Below, piece by piece: positions 46,020-55,557 of a stretch of 64,000 nucleotides of DNA (position 1 is its first letter; each line of letters starts with the position of its first letter). The DNA comes from Planctomycetia bacterium. Its GTDB lineage: Bacteria; Planctomycetota; Planctomycetia; Gemmatales; HRBIN36. The stretch lies in NCBI GenBank assembly GCA_016795155.1, contig JAEUIE010000044.1, forward strand, positions 1 to 64,000. Direction: 5' to 3'. The notes beneath the pieces are model-generated. The model saw only the letters and a program-made list of their open reading frames with translations. It ran no database searches and was not told where the DNA came from. The translations under genes and the position numbers were made by a program.

Positions 46020-47604
46020 TCAAGGGAAACCGCATCGTAAAGCTTGTTCCCCTGCCTACAGTAGATTCACAAGTGATGCTTCCATGATGTGCATCCACCA
46101 GGCTCTTGCAGATGGCTAATCCCAGTCCCTGACCGCCTGTTGTCCGGTTTCGCGACTGATCGACACGAAAGAAACGCGAAAATATATGAGGCAATGATTC
46201 TTCAGGAATCCCCATACCATTATCCGTCACTTTCAGGATGGCATCCTTGCCATCGGTATCCACCTGCACCTGAATGCGACCATGTTCCGGCGTATATTTC
46301 AGCGCATTGCTGATCAGATTGCTAAGCACCATACTCATCAAGATCATATCGCCCTGTATGGTTATCGTCTGGGCAGGGAGTTTGCATTCCAACACATGAT
46401 TACCTGCTCTTGCCTGATGCTGGGCCATCGCATGACGCACCACCTGGCATAATTCAATCGACTTGAAGTTGGATTGAAGTTGACCAGCATCAGCACGGGC
46501 CAGAGTCAGAAGTGAATCGATGAGGGTACGCATCCTGCTGGAGCCATCGAGGCATGACTTCAGGATTTCGCAGTATTCTCCCTCACTGCGGGGGCGTGAG
46601 AGTGCCAGTTCCAGGTTAGTATGCAAAACCGCCAGCGGCGTTCTCAACTCGTGGCCTGCATCTGCGGTAAATCGAGATTGTCTTTGAAAAGCGCCCTCCA
46701 GCCGATCAAAGGTATCATTCAGCACGGTTGCCAGTTCTTTGAGTTCAGTATCCACTTGACGGGTATCAATGCGTTCATGAAGGTGTGTTGCAGACAGTTT
46801 GGCAGCAGTAGCTGAGATAGCTTTCACCGGTTTCATAATCATGCCGGAGATGTACCAACTGCCCAGCAGACCAACAAATAACGCAAGAGAACCACTGGCA
46901 ATCAACTGGTAGAACAGTGTATCCAGACGTGTCAGTTCGTGAACCATGGATACGCCTACCAGGATCAGGCTTCGTTCAGGACCCCGAAACAACGCTAATC
47001 TTGTCTTGTCAGATTCGATGAACATGATGGTCATCATCTTGCCCAAGAGATTATTGAAATACTGTGGATCTCGCTTAAGATCAGGGTCACTATTCGTAGC
47101 AAAGACAACTCCGTTTTCTTTAAAAATCGTAAAGAACTGTGGCATTTTGTAGATTTCACTTTCCGTGGGAGGTGGCAATCTGAGATCCCGCCTCATTCTT
47201 TCCACTCCATCACGCATAGCCTGATTACGCCGCTCCATTTCAGACTGGCGATTGGTATCGCCTTCACGGCGTTTGTCTGGATTGCGTTTTTCTGCTGGCC
47301 TGAGTTCCATTGCTTCTTTTCTGATGCTGTTGTCGAGTAGGCGTGCTTCACGATTCTGGTTTGGCGAACTGAAAGAACCTGGAGCGAACGGATTGTTAAA
47401 TGGATAAGGCTTCAACAACTCGCGCAGTGGATAGGCCTTCACCGCTGCATCCAAATAGCGAACAGCACCTTCGAGTCGGACATCCATCTGCTGCAGGCTG
47501 GCATGTTCAGCGCTCCAATAGAGGTAACAGGCAAATCCAACAATGACCAGGAGCAGAACACCGGCAAACCAGAACAACAGCCTGGCGCGGATGGAATTAA
47601 GCAT
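46003..47604 (-). CDS. two-component sensor histidine kinase
   Basis: A 533-residue membrane kinase. TM1 is at residues 8-28; a large extracytoplasmic sensor region (about 30-235) contains a charged low-complexity stretch (RPAEKRNPDKRREGDTNRQSE). TM2 is near 238-258, then a HAMP domain, the H-box RFTADAGHELRTPLAVL, the N-box LSNLISNALKYTPEHG, and DNGMGIPEESLPHIFSRFFR with GQGLGLAICKSLV. All catalytic boxes are intact. It overlaps its response regulator by 8 nt. The signal is unknown; the layout resembles heavy-metal or cell-envelope sensors. Confidence 0.93.
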   Translation of the reverse strand: MLNSIRARLLFWFAGVLLLVIVGFACYLYWSAEHASLQQMDVRLEGAVRYLDAAVKAYPLRELLKPYPFNNPFAPGSFSSPNQNREARLLDNSIRKEAMELRPAEKRNPDKRREGDTNRQSEMERRNQAMRDGVERMRRDLRLPPPTESEIYKMPQFFTIFKENGVVFATNSDPDLKRDPQYFNNLLGKMMTIMFIESDKTRLALFRGPERSLILVGVSMVHELTRLDTLFYQLIASGSLALFVGLLGSWYISGMIMKPVKAISATAAKLSATHLHERIDTRQVDTELKELATVLNDTFDRLEGAFQRQSRFTADAGHELRTPLAVLHTNLELALSRPRSEGEYCEILKSCLDGSSRMRTLIDSLLTLARADAGQLQSNFKSIELCQVVRHAMAQHQARAGNHVLECKLPAQTITIQGDMILMSMVLSNLISNALKYTPEHGRIQVQVDTDGKDAILKVTDNGMGIPEESLPHIFSRFFRVDQSRNRTTGGQGLGLAICKSLVDAHHGSITCESTVGRGTSFTMRFPLINPGV

Positions 47605-48250
47605 ATACCAGATACCCCTGCCCTCGCCGGGTCACGATGAAATCTTTCCCCAGTTTCTTGCGGATATTGGAAACATGCACATCAATCAGGTTGGACATGC
47701 TGTCTTCTGATTCATCAAAAAGATGTTCGTAAAGTTCCGTACGTGTTACCAGCTTTCCTGGTTGCAATGCGAGCATCTCAACCAGAGAGTATTCCAGGGC
47801 AGTCAGATTGGCATCTACTCCGTTAAGTGTAACCATGCGCGACTGAGTGTGCAGCGTCACCGACCCCAGTTGAATGATTGGATGAGCCTGCCCTTTGGAC
47901 CGCCGTATAACTGCACGCAGCCGAGCATTCAATTCCTTTAGATCAAATGGCTTGACAATGTAGTCATCAGCACCGTTGTCCAGACCATGGACCCGATCAT
48001 CAATACCATCACGGGCGGTCAGCATCAGTACCGGCGTCTTCTTCGTTTTTCGTAGTTCCTTCAAGACAGCCCAGCCATCCAGCCCTGGCAACATGACATC
48101 GAGGAGTATAGCGTCATAGTCCCAGGTACTTGCTTTGTAGAGAGCATCCTGGCCGTTAGTTGCTTCATCTACCGCGTAACCTTGCTCACGCATGGCACGA
48201 GCGATGACCTGTAACAACTGTGGCTCATCTTCAACGACCAGGATTCGCAT
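47597..48250 (-). CDS. OmpR-family response regulator
   Basis: A 217-residue two-domain regulator: a receiver with the phospho-acceptor Asp in YDAILLDVMLPGLDGW, the conserved Lys in YIVKPFDLKELNARLRA, and a winged-helix DNA-binding domain ending VHVSNIRKKLGKDFIVTRRGQGYLV. It is first in the pair, with the kinase overlapping it by 8 nt. It is divergent from the DUF1573 gene across a 197-bp spacer, which makes that gene a possible target. Confidence 0.95.
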   Translation of the reverse strand: MRILVVEDEPQLLQVIARAMREQGYAVDEATNGQDALYKASTWDYDAILLDVMLPGLDGWAVLKELRKTKKTPVLMLTARDGIDDRVHGLDNGADDYIVKPFDLKELNARLRAVIRRSKGQAHPIIQLGSVTLHTQSRMVTLNGVDANLTALEYSLVEMLALQPGKLVTRTELYEHLFDESEDSMSNLIDVHVSNIRKKLGKDFIVTRRGQGYLVYA

Positions 48251-48447
48251 GTTCAGAAAACCTTTTAACAGAATAGCTTAACATCAGATTAAAGCCATCT
48301 ACCTCAAGCCAAGATGAAGCTAACTCAGGTCAAGATGAGATAACAAGGAGAAATGGGGGTCTTGTCATTGATTGGGCAAGTGAGCTTTTCAGCTTCTACC
48401 ATTTATGGTATAGACAGACTCTTCATAATGCATGTGCCGATACGGGG

Positions 48448-49464
48448 ATGATCATGGAACGGATTCTATGTTCAGTGTTGTGTATTCTGTTTGTCTTGCC
48501 GAGCCTGAATGCAGATGGTGAAAAGAAGACAGCGGGCACGACGAGTCCAGCACCAGCAGAAGGCAAAATGTTTGGCGAACTGAGCCATGATTTCGGCACA
48601 GTTCCACGCGGCTCACAGTTATTGCATCGATTCCAGTGGCGAAATACGACAGATAAACCACTGGAACTGGTGGAATACCAGCGATCCTGCGGCTGTACCA
48701 CGGTGAACATCACTCCCAAAGTAGTTGAACCTGGCGCACTGGGCACGATTGAAATGCTGATGGACACCAAGCCTTTTGCCGGTGAGAAAACAGTCAATCT
48801 GAGCCTCGTGTTCGGACCAGGAAAACTTGTCAGCGCTCAATACCAGGTTCGTGCCTTCAGTCGAGGCGACATTGTCTACAATCCTGGCCAGTTCACCTTC
48901 GGTGTCATCAATGAAGGCAGCACTCCTCATGGAGTTGTAGATATCGAATATGCAGGCAACCATGATTTCAAAATTACCGGAATCGCGGAGCAACCTGCTG
49001 GAGTTGAAGTCAACATTAAGGAGAACTATCGCCGACCAGGTGCCGTGGGGTACCAGATCAGCACTACATTGAAGAACGATATTCCCAGTGGCGACTATAA
49101 GCAGACAATCCAGTTGCGAACCAACGATCCCAATAACCCCATTTTACCGGTTCTTGTCGATGCGACCATTCGATCGGCATTGGCAGTGGTTCCCGACAAG
49201 CTGTTTTATGGCACCGTGCGAGCTGGTGGCACCATGAATCGACGCGTAACTCTGCGGGCTTCAACACCGTTTCGTATTCTGGCTGTGGAAGGCCAGGCCA
49301 ATGGCGTTTCGGTGGCCATCCCCAGTGCAACTGCCTCGGTGCATTCACTGATATTCCAGTGGCGACCAGTTGATACTGGCGAATTGAATATGGAAGTACG
49401 CATCAAGACTGATAGCGACAAGTTTCCGATGTTAGTACTGCCAATCAGCGGTATTGCACAGTAA
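48448..49464 (+). CDS. secreted DUF1573 domain protein
   Basis: A 338-residue exported protein with a signal peptide (residues 3-23, ERILCSVLCILFVLPSLNADG). A DUF1573 domain follows, with the characteristic HDFGTVPRGSQLLHRFQWRNTTDKPLELVEYQRSCGCTTV segment. This is an Ig-like/ASH-type beta sandwich with a CGC pair, and a second similar beta domain follows (LTNDPNNP-type segment near 225, then GTVRAGGTMNRRVTLRA). Function is not known. The ATG at 48454 is an alternative start. It is convergent with the kinase gene at 49494. Confidence 0.87.
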   Translation: MIMERILCSVLCILFVLPSLNADGEKKTAGTTSPAPAEGKMFGELSHDFGTVPRGSQLLHRFQWRNTTDKPLELVEYQRSCGCTTVNITPKVVEPGALGTIEMLMDTKPFAGEKTVNLSLVFGPGKLVSAQYQVRAFSRGDIVYNPGQFTFGVINEGSTPHGVVDIEYAGNHDFKITGIAEQPAGVEVNIKENYRRPGAVGYQISTTLKNDIPSGDYKQTIQLRTNDPNNPILPVLVDATIRSALAVVPDKLFYGTVRAGGTMNRRVTLRASTPFRILAVEGQANGVSVAIPSATASVHSLIFQWRPVDTGELNMEVRIKTDSDKFPMLVLPISGIAQ

Positions 49465-49482
49465 ATGCTGTTCGTTTTCATT

Positions 49483-49510
49483 TGCCGGATGATCTACTTT
49501 TCATCCGGCA
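49483..49510. other. hairpin between convergent genes, spanning the kinase stop codon
   Basis: TGCCGGATGA (49483-49492) pairs exactly with TCATCCGGCA (49501-49510), with an 8-nt loop that contains the kinase gene stop. No clear U-tract is present on either strand, so a bidirectional terminator is possible but not strongly supported. Confidence 0.5.
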
Positions 49511-52019
49511 GCTTCATCTGATTATCGCGAAATCGCCCTTTCAGCTCTTGCAGATTCTTTTCGTTACCCAGAGGACGTTCGCTGGCAAACTTCCAGGCCT
49601 CCTGGTAACCCTGTTGCGCCAATGCCAGATTACCCAACATTTTAGCTACATCTGCGTAGTAGATCATTTGCTGAACGATCATCGGCTGGCTTCGCAGGTT
49701 GGGATTGTGACGGATAATGTCCATCAATTCTCTGGCCAGCCGTAATGCTCGTGAAATATCACCAGACTTATTGACCAGCCCCACGAGGTTGCCCATCTGC
49801 AAGATAGTAAGAGGATGACGCGCCCCCAAATACTTTTTCATAAGCGTCAGAATTTCCTGATAACTGGCTTCTGCATCCTGAAATTTTCCTTCACTTCTAA
49901 GTTTTTCTGCATACACCATTTTGACAAGAATATTTCCAATGGGGCCTGCTTGTTTGGACTGCTGGAAAACTGTCATGGCTTCGCTTGCATATTGCAAGGC
50001 AATTCGTTCCTGCCCGGGTTCCGATAACTTTAAGCTGGCAAGTGCTGCAAGCGTAAAACCAATATCTTCATGGTTCTTCGGTAATAGTTCGCGTCGTATT
50101 TTCAGAGCTTTCAGTAACAATTGCTCTGCTTCCTTGCGCAACTTATCCTGAAACTGCGGCCCTTCCACGCTCAACGGACGATAGAACGAAAGACTTCCGA
50201 GCCAGTAAGCCGCCTCTGCTACCTGAAGAGAGTTCTCGCCCAAAGCATCCTGCCTGGCTTTCAGCACTTTTCTGAAGTATTGATCCGCTTCCTGATAGTT
50301 CCCCAAATCCTGGGCAATGCAACCAAGCAAAAGCTCCGAAGAATAAGTGGATTGATGCGTTGCTCCCAGATGCTTCACATGCAACTCACGGCTTTCCTTG
50401 GCCAGGTTCAACGCTTCGGTATACAGACCCAGTGCCTGGTAGGTTCTGCTCATGGCTTCCAGCAGCCTGGCTTTGATCAGAGGCTGATCTTTCAAGTGTT
50501 CTTGAACGAGTACATTGCCTCGTTCCAGAAAGAGTTGAGCAGTCTGTAGGTTGGTTTGTTCTTCATCCCCTCGAAACCCAGAAGAAGCTCCAGCGAATGG
50601 CGAAGCTGTTTCGAAAATGCGAGTCAGGTAATCGGTCAGTTGCTGAGCAGAAACCTCTTTAAGCCGTGCTTGCTGTTCACTCAGTTGCGATTTGGTGTGT
50701 TCTTTGGCCAGCAGCCAGGAACCAATCGCTGTTGCCAGCGGGATGACAATACCCAATGCAACCAGCACTGCTACCAGTGAATGATGATGACGTAGAAACC
50801 GTTTGAAGGTGACAACCCACGGTTCTTTCCAGGCTGTAACCGGCTCATCTGCCAGGAATCGATCCACATCGGAAGCTAATGCACTGGCTGATGCATAGCG
50901 ATCTCCCGGCTCGCGAGACATGGCCTTAAGGCAAATGGCTTCGAGTGCGCGAGGCACACCACCTACTATGGAAGAAGGCGGATCAAACTTCGCCAGTAAT
51001 GCCTGCTCAAAGGCGCTTTCTTTGGTGATCTGCTGATATGGTGGACGATTACAGAGGATGGCGTAGAGCGTAGCCCCAAGCCCAAAGATGTCTGTTTCTG
51101 AGGTAATTTCTGCCGAACCACCCGATGCCTGCTCAGGACTGAGATAGCCTAGAGTTCCCTGGATGGAACCTGAATAGTGAGACAGATTGCGATTGGCATT
51201 CCAGTCTGTGGCACCTCTGCTTGTTTTCTGTTGCCGGGGCGACATACCCCAGTCGAGCACAATCGTTTCTCCGAACTTGCCCAGCATGATATTCTCAGGC
51301 TTCAGGTCGCGATGCAGCACCCCTTTACTGTGGACATATGCAACCGTCTGGCAAACTGCCACAAAGCGTGACAGCAGATGTCGAAATGCGAGTCGTTTCT
51401 CAGAAGTCTGGCTGGATTGACCTTGATGATACTCCTTGATGGCCTGCTGCAGCGTTTGCCCTTCGATGAAACGCATACTGTAGCAGGGGCGTTTGTCAGC
51501 TAATTGCCCCACTTGATAAATGGGTACAATTCCAGGGTGTTCCAGTTGGCTGGTCACACGGGCTTCGCAGAGAAAATCTTCTCTGGCATGTTCTGAACCA
51601 CACCACTGAGGCAAAAGTGTTTTGACTGCGACACGTCGGTTGAGGAATAAATCCTGTGCCTGGAATACCTGACCCAAGCCACCCTGAGCATGAAAAATCA
51701 AAGAAGCGTAGCTGGTTTCCAGTTGAAAAGGCATTTGTTCATAGTGCTCAAGCATTTGCTTGAGCGGATTGAGTAGTTCATCTCCATGAACAACCTTAGG
51801 CAACATGTTCTGATAAAGTGCCAGGTCTGCCTTCATGCCCATGCGACTGCGGTGACATAGATCAATCCTGATGAGTTCCAGGATGAAAGGAATGGAATCC
51901 TGCTCGTTGATGAAACGACCTAGTGGAGATGAGTTGGCTGCGTTCCACTGTGCGTCAAACGAAACCAGTCTGCTTTCTTCATGCTCAGTAAATGCTGGAT
52001 CGCTTACGACCGGAGACAT
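49494..52019 (-). CDS. serine/threonine protein kinase with C-terminal TPR region
   Basis: An 841-residue membrane kinase of the PknB group. An N-terminal region (1-105) precedes the kinase domain (about 105-375): glycine loop HAQGGLGQVFQA, AVKTL lysine, HRDLKPENIML catalytic loop, and VLDWGMS in place of DFG, a variant common in planctomycete kinases. A substrate-side GTLGYLSPEQA motif follows. There is one TM segment near residue 408-430, then an extracytoplasmic coiled coil and repeated TPRs (about 480-830). The TPR part could bind ligand or partner. It is convergent with the DUF1573 gene. Confidence 0.93.
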   Translation of the reverse strand: MSPVVSDPAFTEHEESRLVSFDAQWNAANSSPLGRFINEQDSIPFILELIRIDLCHRSRMGMKADLALYQNMLPKVVHGDELLNPLKQMLEHYEQMPFQLETSYASLIFHAQGGLGQVFQAQDLFLNRRVAVKTLLPQWCGSEHAREDFLCEARVTSQLEHPGIVPIYQVGQLADKRPCYSMRFIEGQTLQQAIKEYHQGQSSQTSEKRLAFRHLLSRFVAVCQTVAYVHSKGVLHRDLKPENIMLGKFGETIVLDWGMSPRQQKTSRGATDWNANRNLSHYSGSIQGTLGYLSPEQASGGSAEITSETDIFGLGATLYAILCNRPPYQQITKESAFEQALLAKFDPPSSIVGGVPRALEAICLKAMSREPGDRYASASALASDVDRFLADEPVTAWKEPWVVTFKRFLRHHHSLVAVLVALGIVIPLATAIGSWLLAKEHTKSQLSEQQARLKEVSAQQLTDYLTRIFETASPFAGASSGFRGDEEQTNLQTAQLFLERGNVLVQEHLKDQPLIKARLLEAMSRTYQALGLYTEALNLAKESRELHVKHLGATHQSTYSSELLLGCIAQDLGNYQEADQYFRKVLKARQDALGENSLQVAEAAYWLGSLSFYRPLSVEGPQFQDKLRKEAEQLLLKALKIRRELLPKNHEDIGFTLAALASLKLSEPGQERIALQYASEAMTVFQQSKQAGPIGNILVKMVYAEKLRSEGKFQDAEASYQEILTLMKKYLGARHPLTILQMGNLVGLVNKSGDISRALRLARELMDIIRHNPNLRSQPMIVQQMIYYADVAKMLGNLALAQQGYQEAWKFASERPLGNEKNLQELKGRFRDNQMKLPDEK

Positions 52020-52197
52020 GTTTCCATCGCATCAAGTACACAGCCTGAATTCAGGCATAATTCACAGCAACATCATACTATCTGATGGAACAGATTCATA
52101 CTGAAAACCGACTTGAAACAGATTGTCAGTCAGACGTTGAACCCCATGAATTCAGACGTATAACTCCAATGGATCGTCGATTTTCCACCAGGAGTAA

Positions 52198-53226
<1,029 letters not shown>

Positions 53227-53283
53227 TTAATCCCGTACCGCGGTCGGATCAACCGACACTCAAACGTGGTATACATTAACCCC

Positions 53284-53305
53284 CGGAGAGCACTTGTGCT
53301 CTCCG
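53284..53305 (+). other. perfect hairpin between gapA and pgk
   Basis: CGGAGAGCAC pairs with GTGCTCTCCG around two central T residues (in practice a 4-nt loop). TCTTCATT follows, which is too weak for a typical intrinsic terminator. It may partly terminate after gapA or stabilise the gapA message, giving different levels of the two enzymes. Confidence 0.55.
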
Positions 53306-53336
53306 TCTTCATTGATCATCTCAGGAATTACACTCC

Positions 53337-54527
53337 ATGCCCAAGAAAACCCTCACCGACCTCGGCAACCTGCAAGGCAAGCGCGTTCTTATCCGCGTCG
53401 ATTTCAATGTTCCTCAGGACGATGCAGGGAACATCAGCAATGATCGCCGTATTCGCTCTGCGGTACCCACCATTGAACATGTCATCAAGAATGGTGGTGC
53501 AGCCATCATTATGAGCCACTTCGGCAGGCCCAAGGGCGATCCGAAGAAAGATGCCCCATTCAAGATGGACAAAATTGCCACTCGACTGGGTGAATTATTG
53601 AAAAAGCCTGTCAAAAAACTGGACAGCGTTGTGGGGCCAGAAGTAACATCTGCTGTCGCTGCACTAAAACCAGGCGATGTCCTCGTCCTGGAAAATCTGC
53701 GATTTAACCCCGGTGAACAGAAAGGCGATGAAGCCTTTGCCAAAGAACTGGCAGCCTTGGGCGATGTCTATGTCAACGATGCCTTCGGCACCTGCCATCG
53801 TACCGATGCTTCGATGTACGCAGTGCCTGCAGCGATGGCAGGCAAACCCCGCGTCGTGGGATTTCTGGTTGCCAAGGAACTGGACATTCTGGGCCAACTT
53901 CTCAGCAATCCACCCCGTCCATTGATTGGAGTCATGGGTGGCGCCAAAGTCTCCGACAAGATGGGCTTCATCAAGAGCATGCTCCAGAGAGTTGACCAAC
54001 TCCTGATCGGCGGTGCCATGACCTATACCTTTATGCTGGCCAAGGGACAGACCATTGGCAGTAGTAAAGCAGAAGCCGATAAGATCGATCTCGCTAAAGA
54101 GTTGCTTTCCTTGGGCGGAGATAAGATCGTTCTGCCTGTCGATCACCTGACTGCAGACAAGCCCGATGCCAGCGCCAAAACCACCGTGGTAGAGGGTCAG
54201 ATTCCCGCAGGTGCTTTCGGCATGGATATCGGCCCCAAAACCATAGCACTCTACAGCGACTTGATTCGCAAGGCTGGCACGGTTGTCTGGAACGGCCCGC
54301 TGGGCAAGTTTGAAGACGAACCGTTCGCTAACGGTACCAAAGCTGTCGCGCGGGCGATGACCGAATGCAAAGGCACCACCATCGTAGGTGGTGGCGAAAC
54401 CGCTGAAGCCGTGGAAGCCTTCGGCCTCGATACGAAAATGACCCATGTCTCCACAGGCGGCGGAGCGTTCCTGGAATATGTGGAAGGCACTCCCTTCAAG
54501 GCTCTCTCGGTCATTGATGAAAAGTAA
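53337..54527 (+). CDS. pgk: phosphoglycerate kinase
   Basis: The 396-residue cytoplasmic kinase. It has the N-terminal VLIRVDFNVPQDD motif, MSHFGRPKGDPK, the LENLRFNPGEQKGD loop, and NDAFGTCHRTDASMYAV. The nucleotide-side GVMGGAKVSDKMGF and the C-terminal GGGETAEAVEAFGLDTKMTHVSTGGGAFLEYVEG complete it. All are standard. A strong terminator follows 29 bp after the stop, closing the gapA-pgk unit. Confidence 0.98.
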   Translation: MPKKTLTDLGNLQGKRVLIRVDFNVPQDDAGNISNDRRIRSAVPTIEHVIKNGGAAIIMSHFGRPKGDPKKDAPFKMDKIATRLGELLKKPVKKLDSVVGPEVTSAVAALKPGDVLVLENLRFNPGEQKGDEAFAKELAALGDVYVNDAFGTCHRTDASMYAVPAAMAGKPRVVGFLVAKELDILGQLLSNPPRPLIGVMGGAKVSDKMGFIKSMLQRVDQLLIGGAMTYTFMLAKGQTIGSSKAEADKIDLAKELLSLGGDKIVLPVDHLTADKPDASAKTTVVEGQIPAGAFGMDIGPKTIALYSDLIRKAGTVVWNGPLGKFEDEPFANGTKAVARAMTECKGTTIVGGGETAEAVEAFGLDTKMTHVSTGGGAFLEYVEGTPFKALSVIDEK

Positions 54528-54555
54528 CAATACCATCCACGGTTTGTGGGGTTAG

Positions 54556-54587
54556 AAGCGGTGAAGACAATTCACCGCTTTTTTTTT
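54556..54587 (+). terminator. intrinsic terminator after pgk
   Basis: AAGCGGTGAA (54556-54565) pairs with TTCACCGCTT (54571-54580) around GACAA and is followed by seven T residues. This is a textbook Rho-independent terminator, and it ends just 13 bp before the ATG of the next gene. Confidence 0.93.
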
Positions 54588-54600
54588 GGTAGTTTCAAAC

Positions 54601-55548
54601 ATGCTCCTCTCTTGCTTGCTGCTTGCGTTGGCGTTTCAGGATACTTCTACTTATCCCGATCCAGGTCCACATGCCGTTGCCAGCAAAAACTTCGATTGGA
54701 ATGATGCCGAGCGCAAGCGGGATGTTCCAGTCAAAATCTATTATCCACAAGATGTGAAAACGCCTGTTCCGGTCATTCTCTGGTCGCATGGACTCGGTGG
54801 CAATCGTGAAGCCTATGTATACCTTGGCAAGTTCTGGGCCAGTCACGGCTACGTAGTGGTGCATCTGCAGCATAAAGGATCGGACAGCGCTGTCCTGCGG
54901 GATGGTGGTATGCAGGCATTGCGCACCGCAGGCAACGCCCGCAATGCCATGGATCGACCGAAGGACATTACTTTTGTGATCGATCAACTCACAAAGTTGA
55001 ACCAGGACGATGGCGATTTCAAGGGTCGCTTCAATCTGAATGCCATCGGAGTGGGTGGACATTCGTTTGGTGCGCAAACCACGTTGCTGGCAGGCGGCCA
55101 AAAACTGGGGCCAGCTACATCCTTTACCGATAGCCGCGTCAAGGCACTGATGCCCATGTCGGCACCGGTACCCGCAGCCATCCTGCGCGAACAGGCTTAT
55201 CAGAATATCAAACTGCCCATTATGCACATGACCGGAACCAAAGATGATAGCCCCATCGGCGAAACCAAACCGGAAGAACGTCGTATTCCTTTTGATAAAA
55301 TCTCCGGCTGTCCGCAGTGGTTCATCAACTTTCAGGATGGCGACCATATGATCTTCTCCGGCAGAATGGCTCGCGCTGACAATGAGCAGAAAAAACAGGA
55401 TGTTGTCTTTCAGAAACTGATCAAGCAGTGCAGCCTGGCGTTCTGGAACGCCCATCTTAAGAAAGATGCTCAAGCACTCGATTGGCTCAATAACCATATG
55501 AAAACGTATCTGGGCAAACATGCAGCCAGTGTTGAGACGAAGCGATAA
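54601..55548 (+). CDS. secreted alpha/beta hydrolase (PAF-acetylhydrolase/chlorophyllase-like)
   Basis: A 315-residue exported hydrolase. It has a short signal (MLLSCLLLALAF), the VILWSHGLGGNREAYVYLG oxyanion segment, the nucleophile elbow GHSFG with Ser155, and a C-terminal GDHMIFSG that supplies the catalytic His. It resembles esterases acting on acyl lipids; the substrate is not readable. ATG at 54601 is preferred to a TTG at 54586 because the latter lies within the pgk terminator's T-tract. The lack of room between terminator and start means its promoter must overlap the terminator or lie within pgk. Confidence 0.85.
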   Translation: MLLSCLLLALAFQDTSTYPDPGPHAVASKNFDWNDAERKRDVPVKIYYPQDVKTPVPVILWSHGLGGNREAYVYLGKFWASHGYVVVHLQHKGSDSAVLRDGGMQALRTAGNARNAMDRPKDITFVIDQLTKLNQDDGDFKGRFNLNAIGVGGHSFGAQTTLLAGGQKLGPATSFTDSRVKALMPMSAPVPAAILREQAYQNIKLPIMHMTGTKDDSPIGETKPEERRIPFDKISGCPQWFINFQDGDHMIFSGRMARADNEQKKQDVVFQKLIKQCSLAFWNAHLKKDAQALDWLNNHMKTYLGKHAASVETKR

Positions 55549-55557
55549 ACCATAGGT

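Noticed and set aside
54741-54749. A perfect DnaA box (TTATCCACA) near dnaA
   Set aside because: It is a single copy inside a coding region, 3.8 kb from dnaA. No cluster of boxes or AT-rich unwinding region is seen, so no origin is called.
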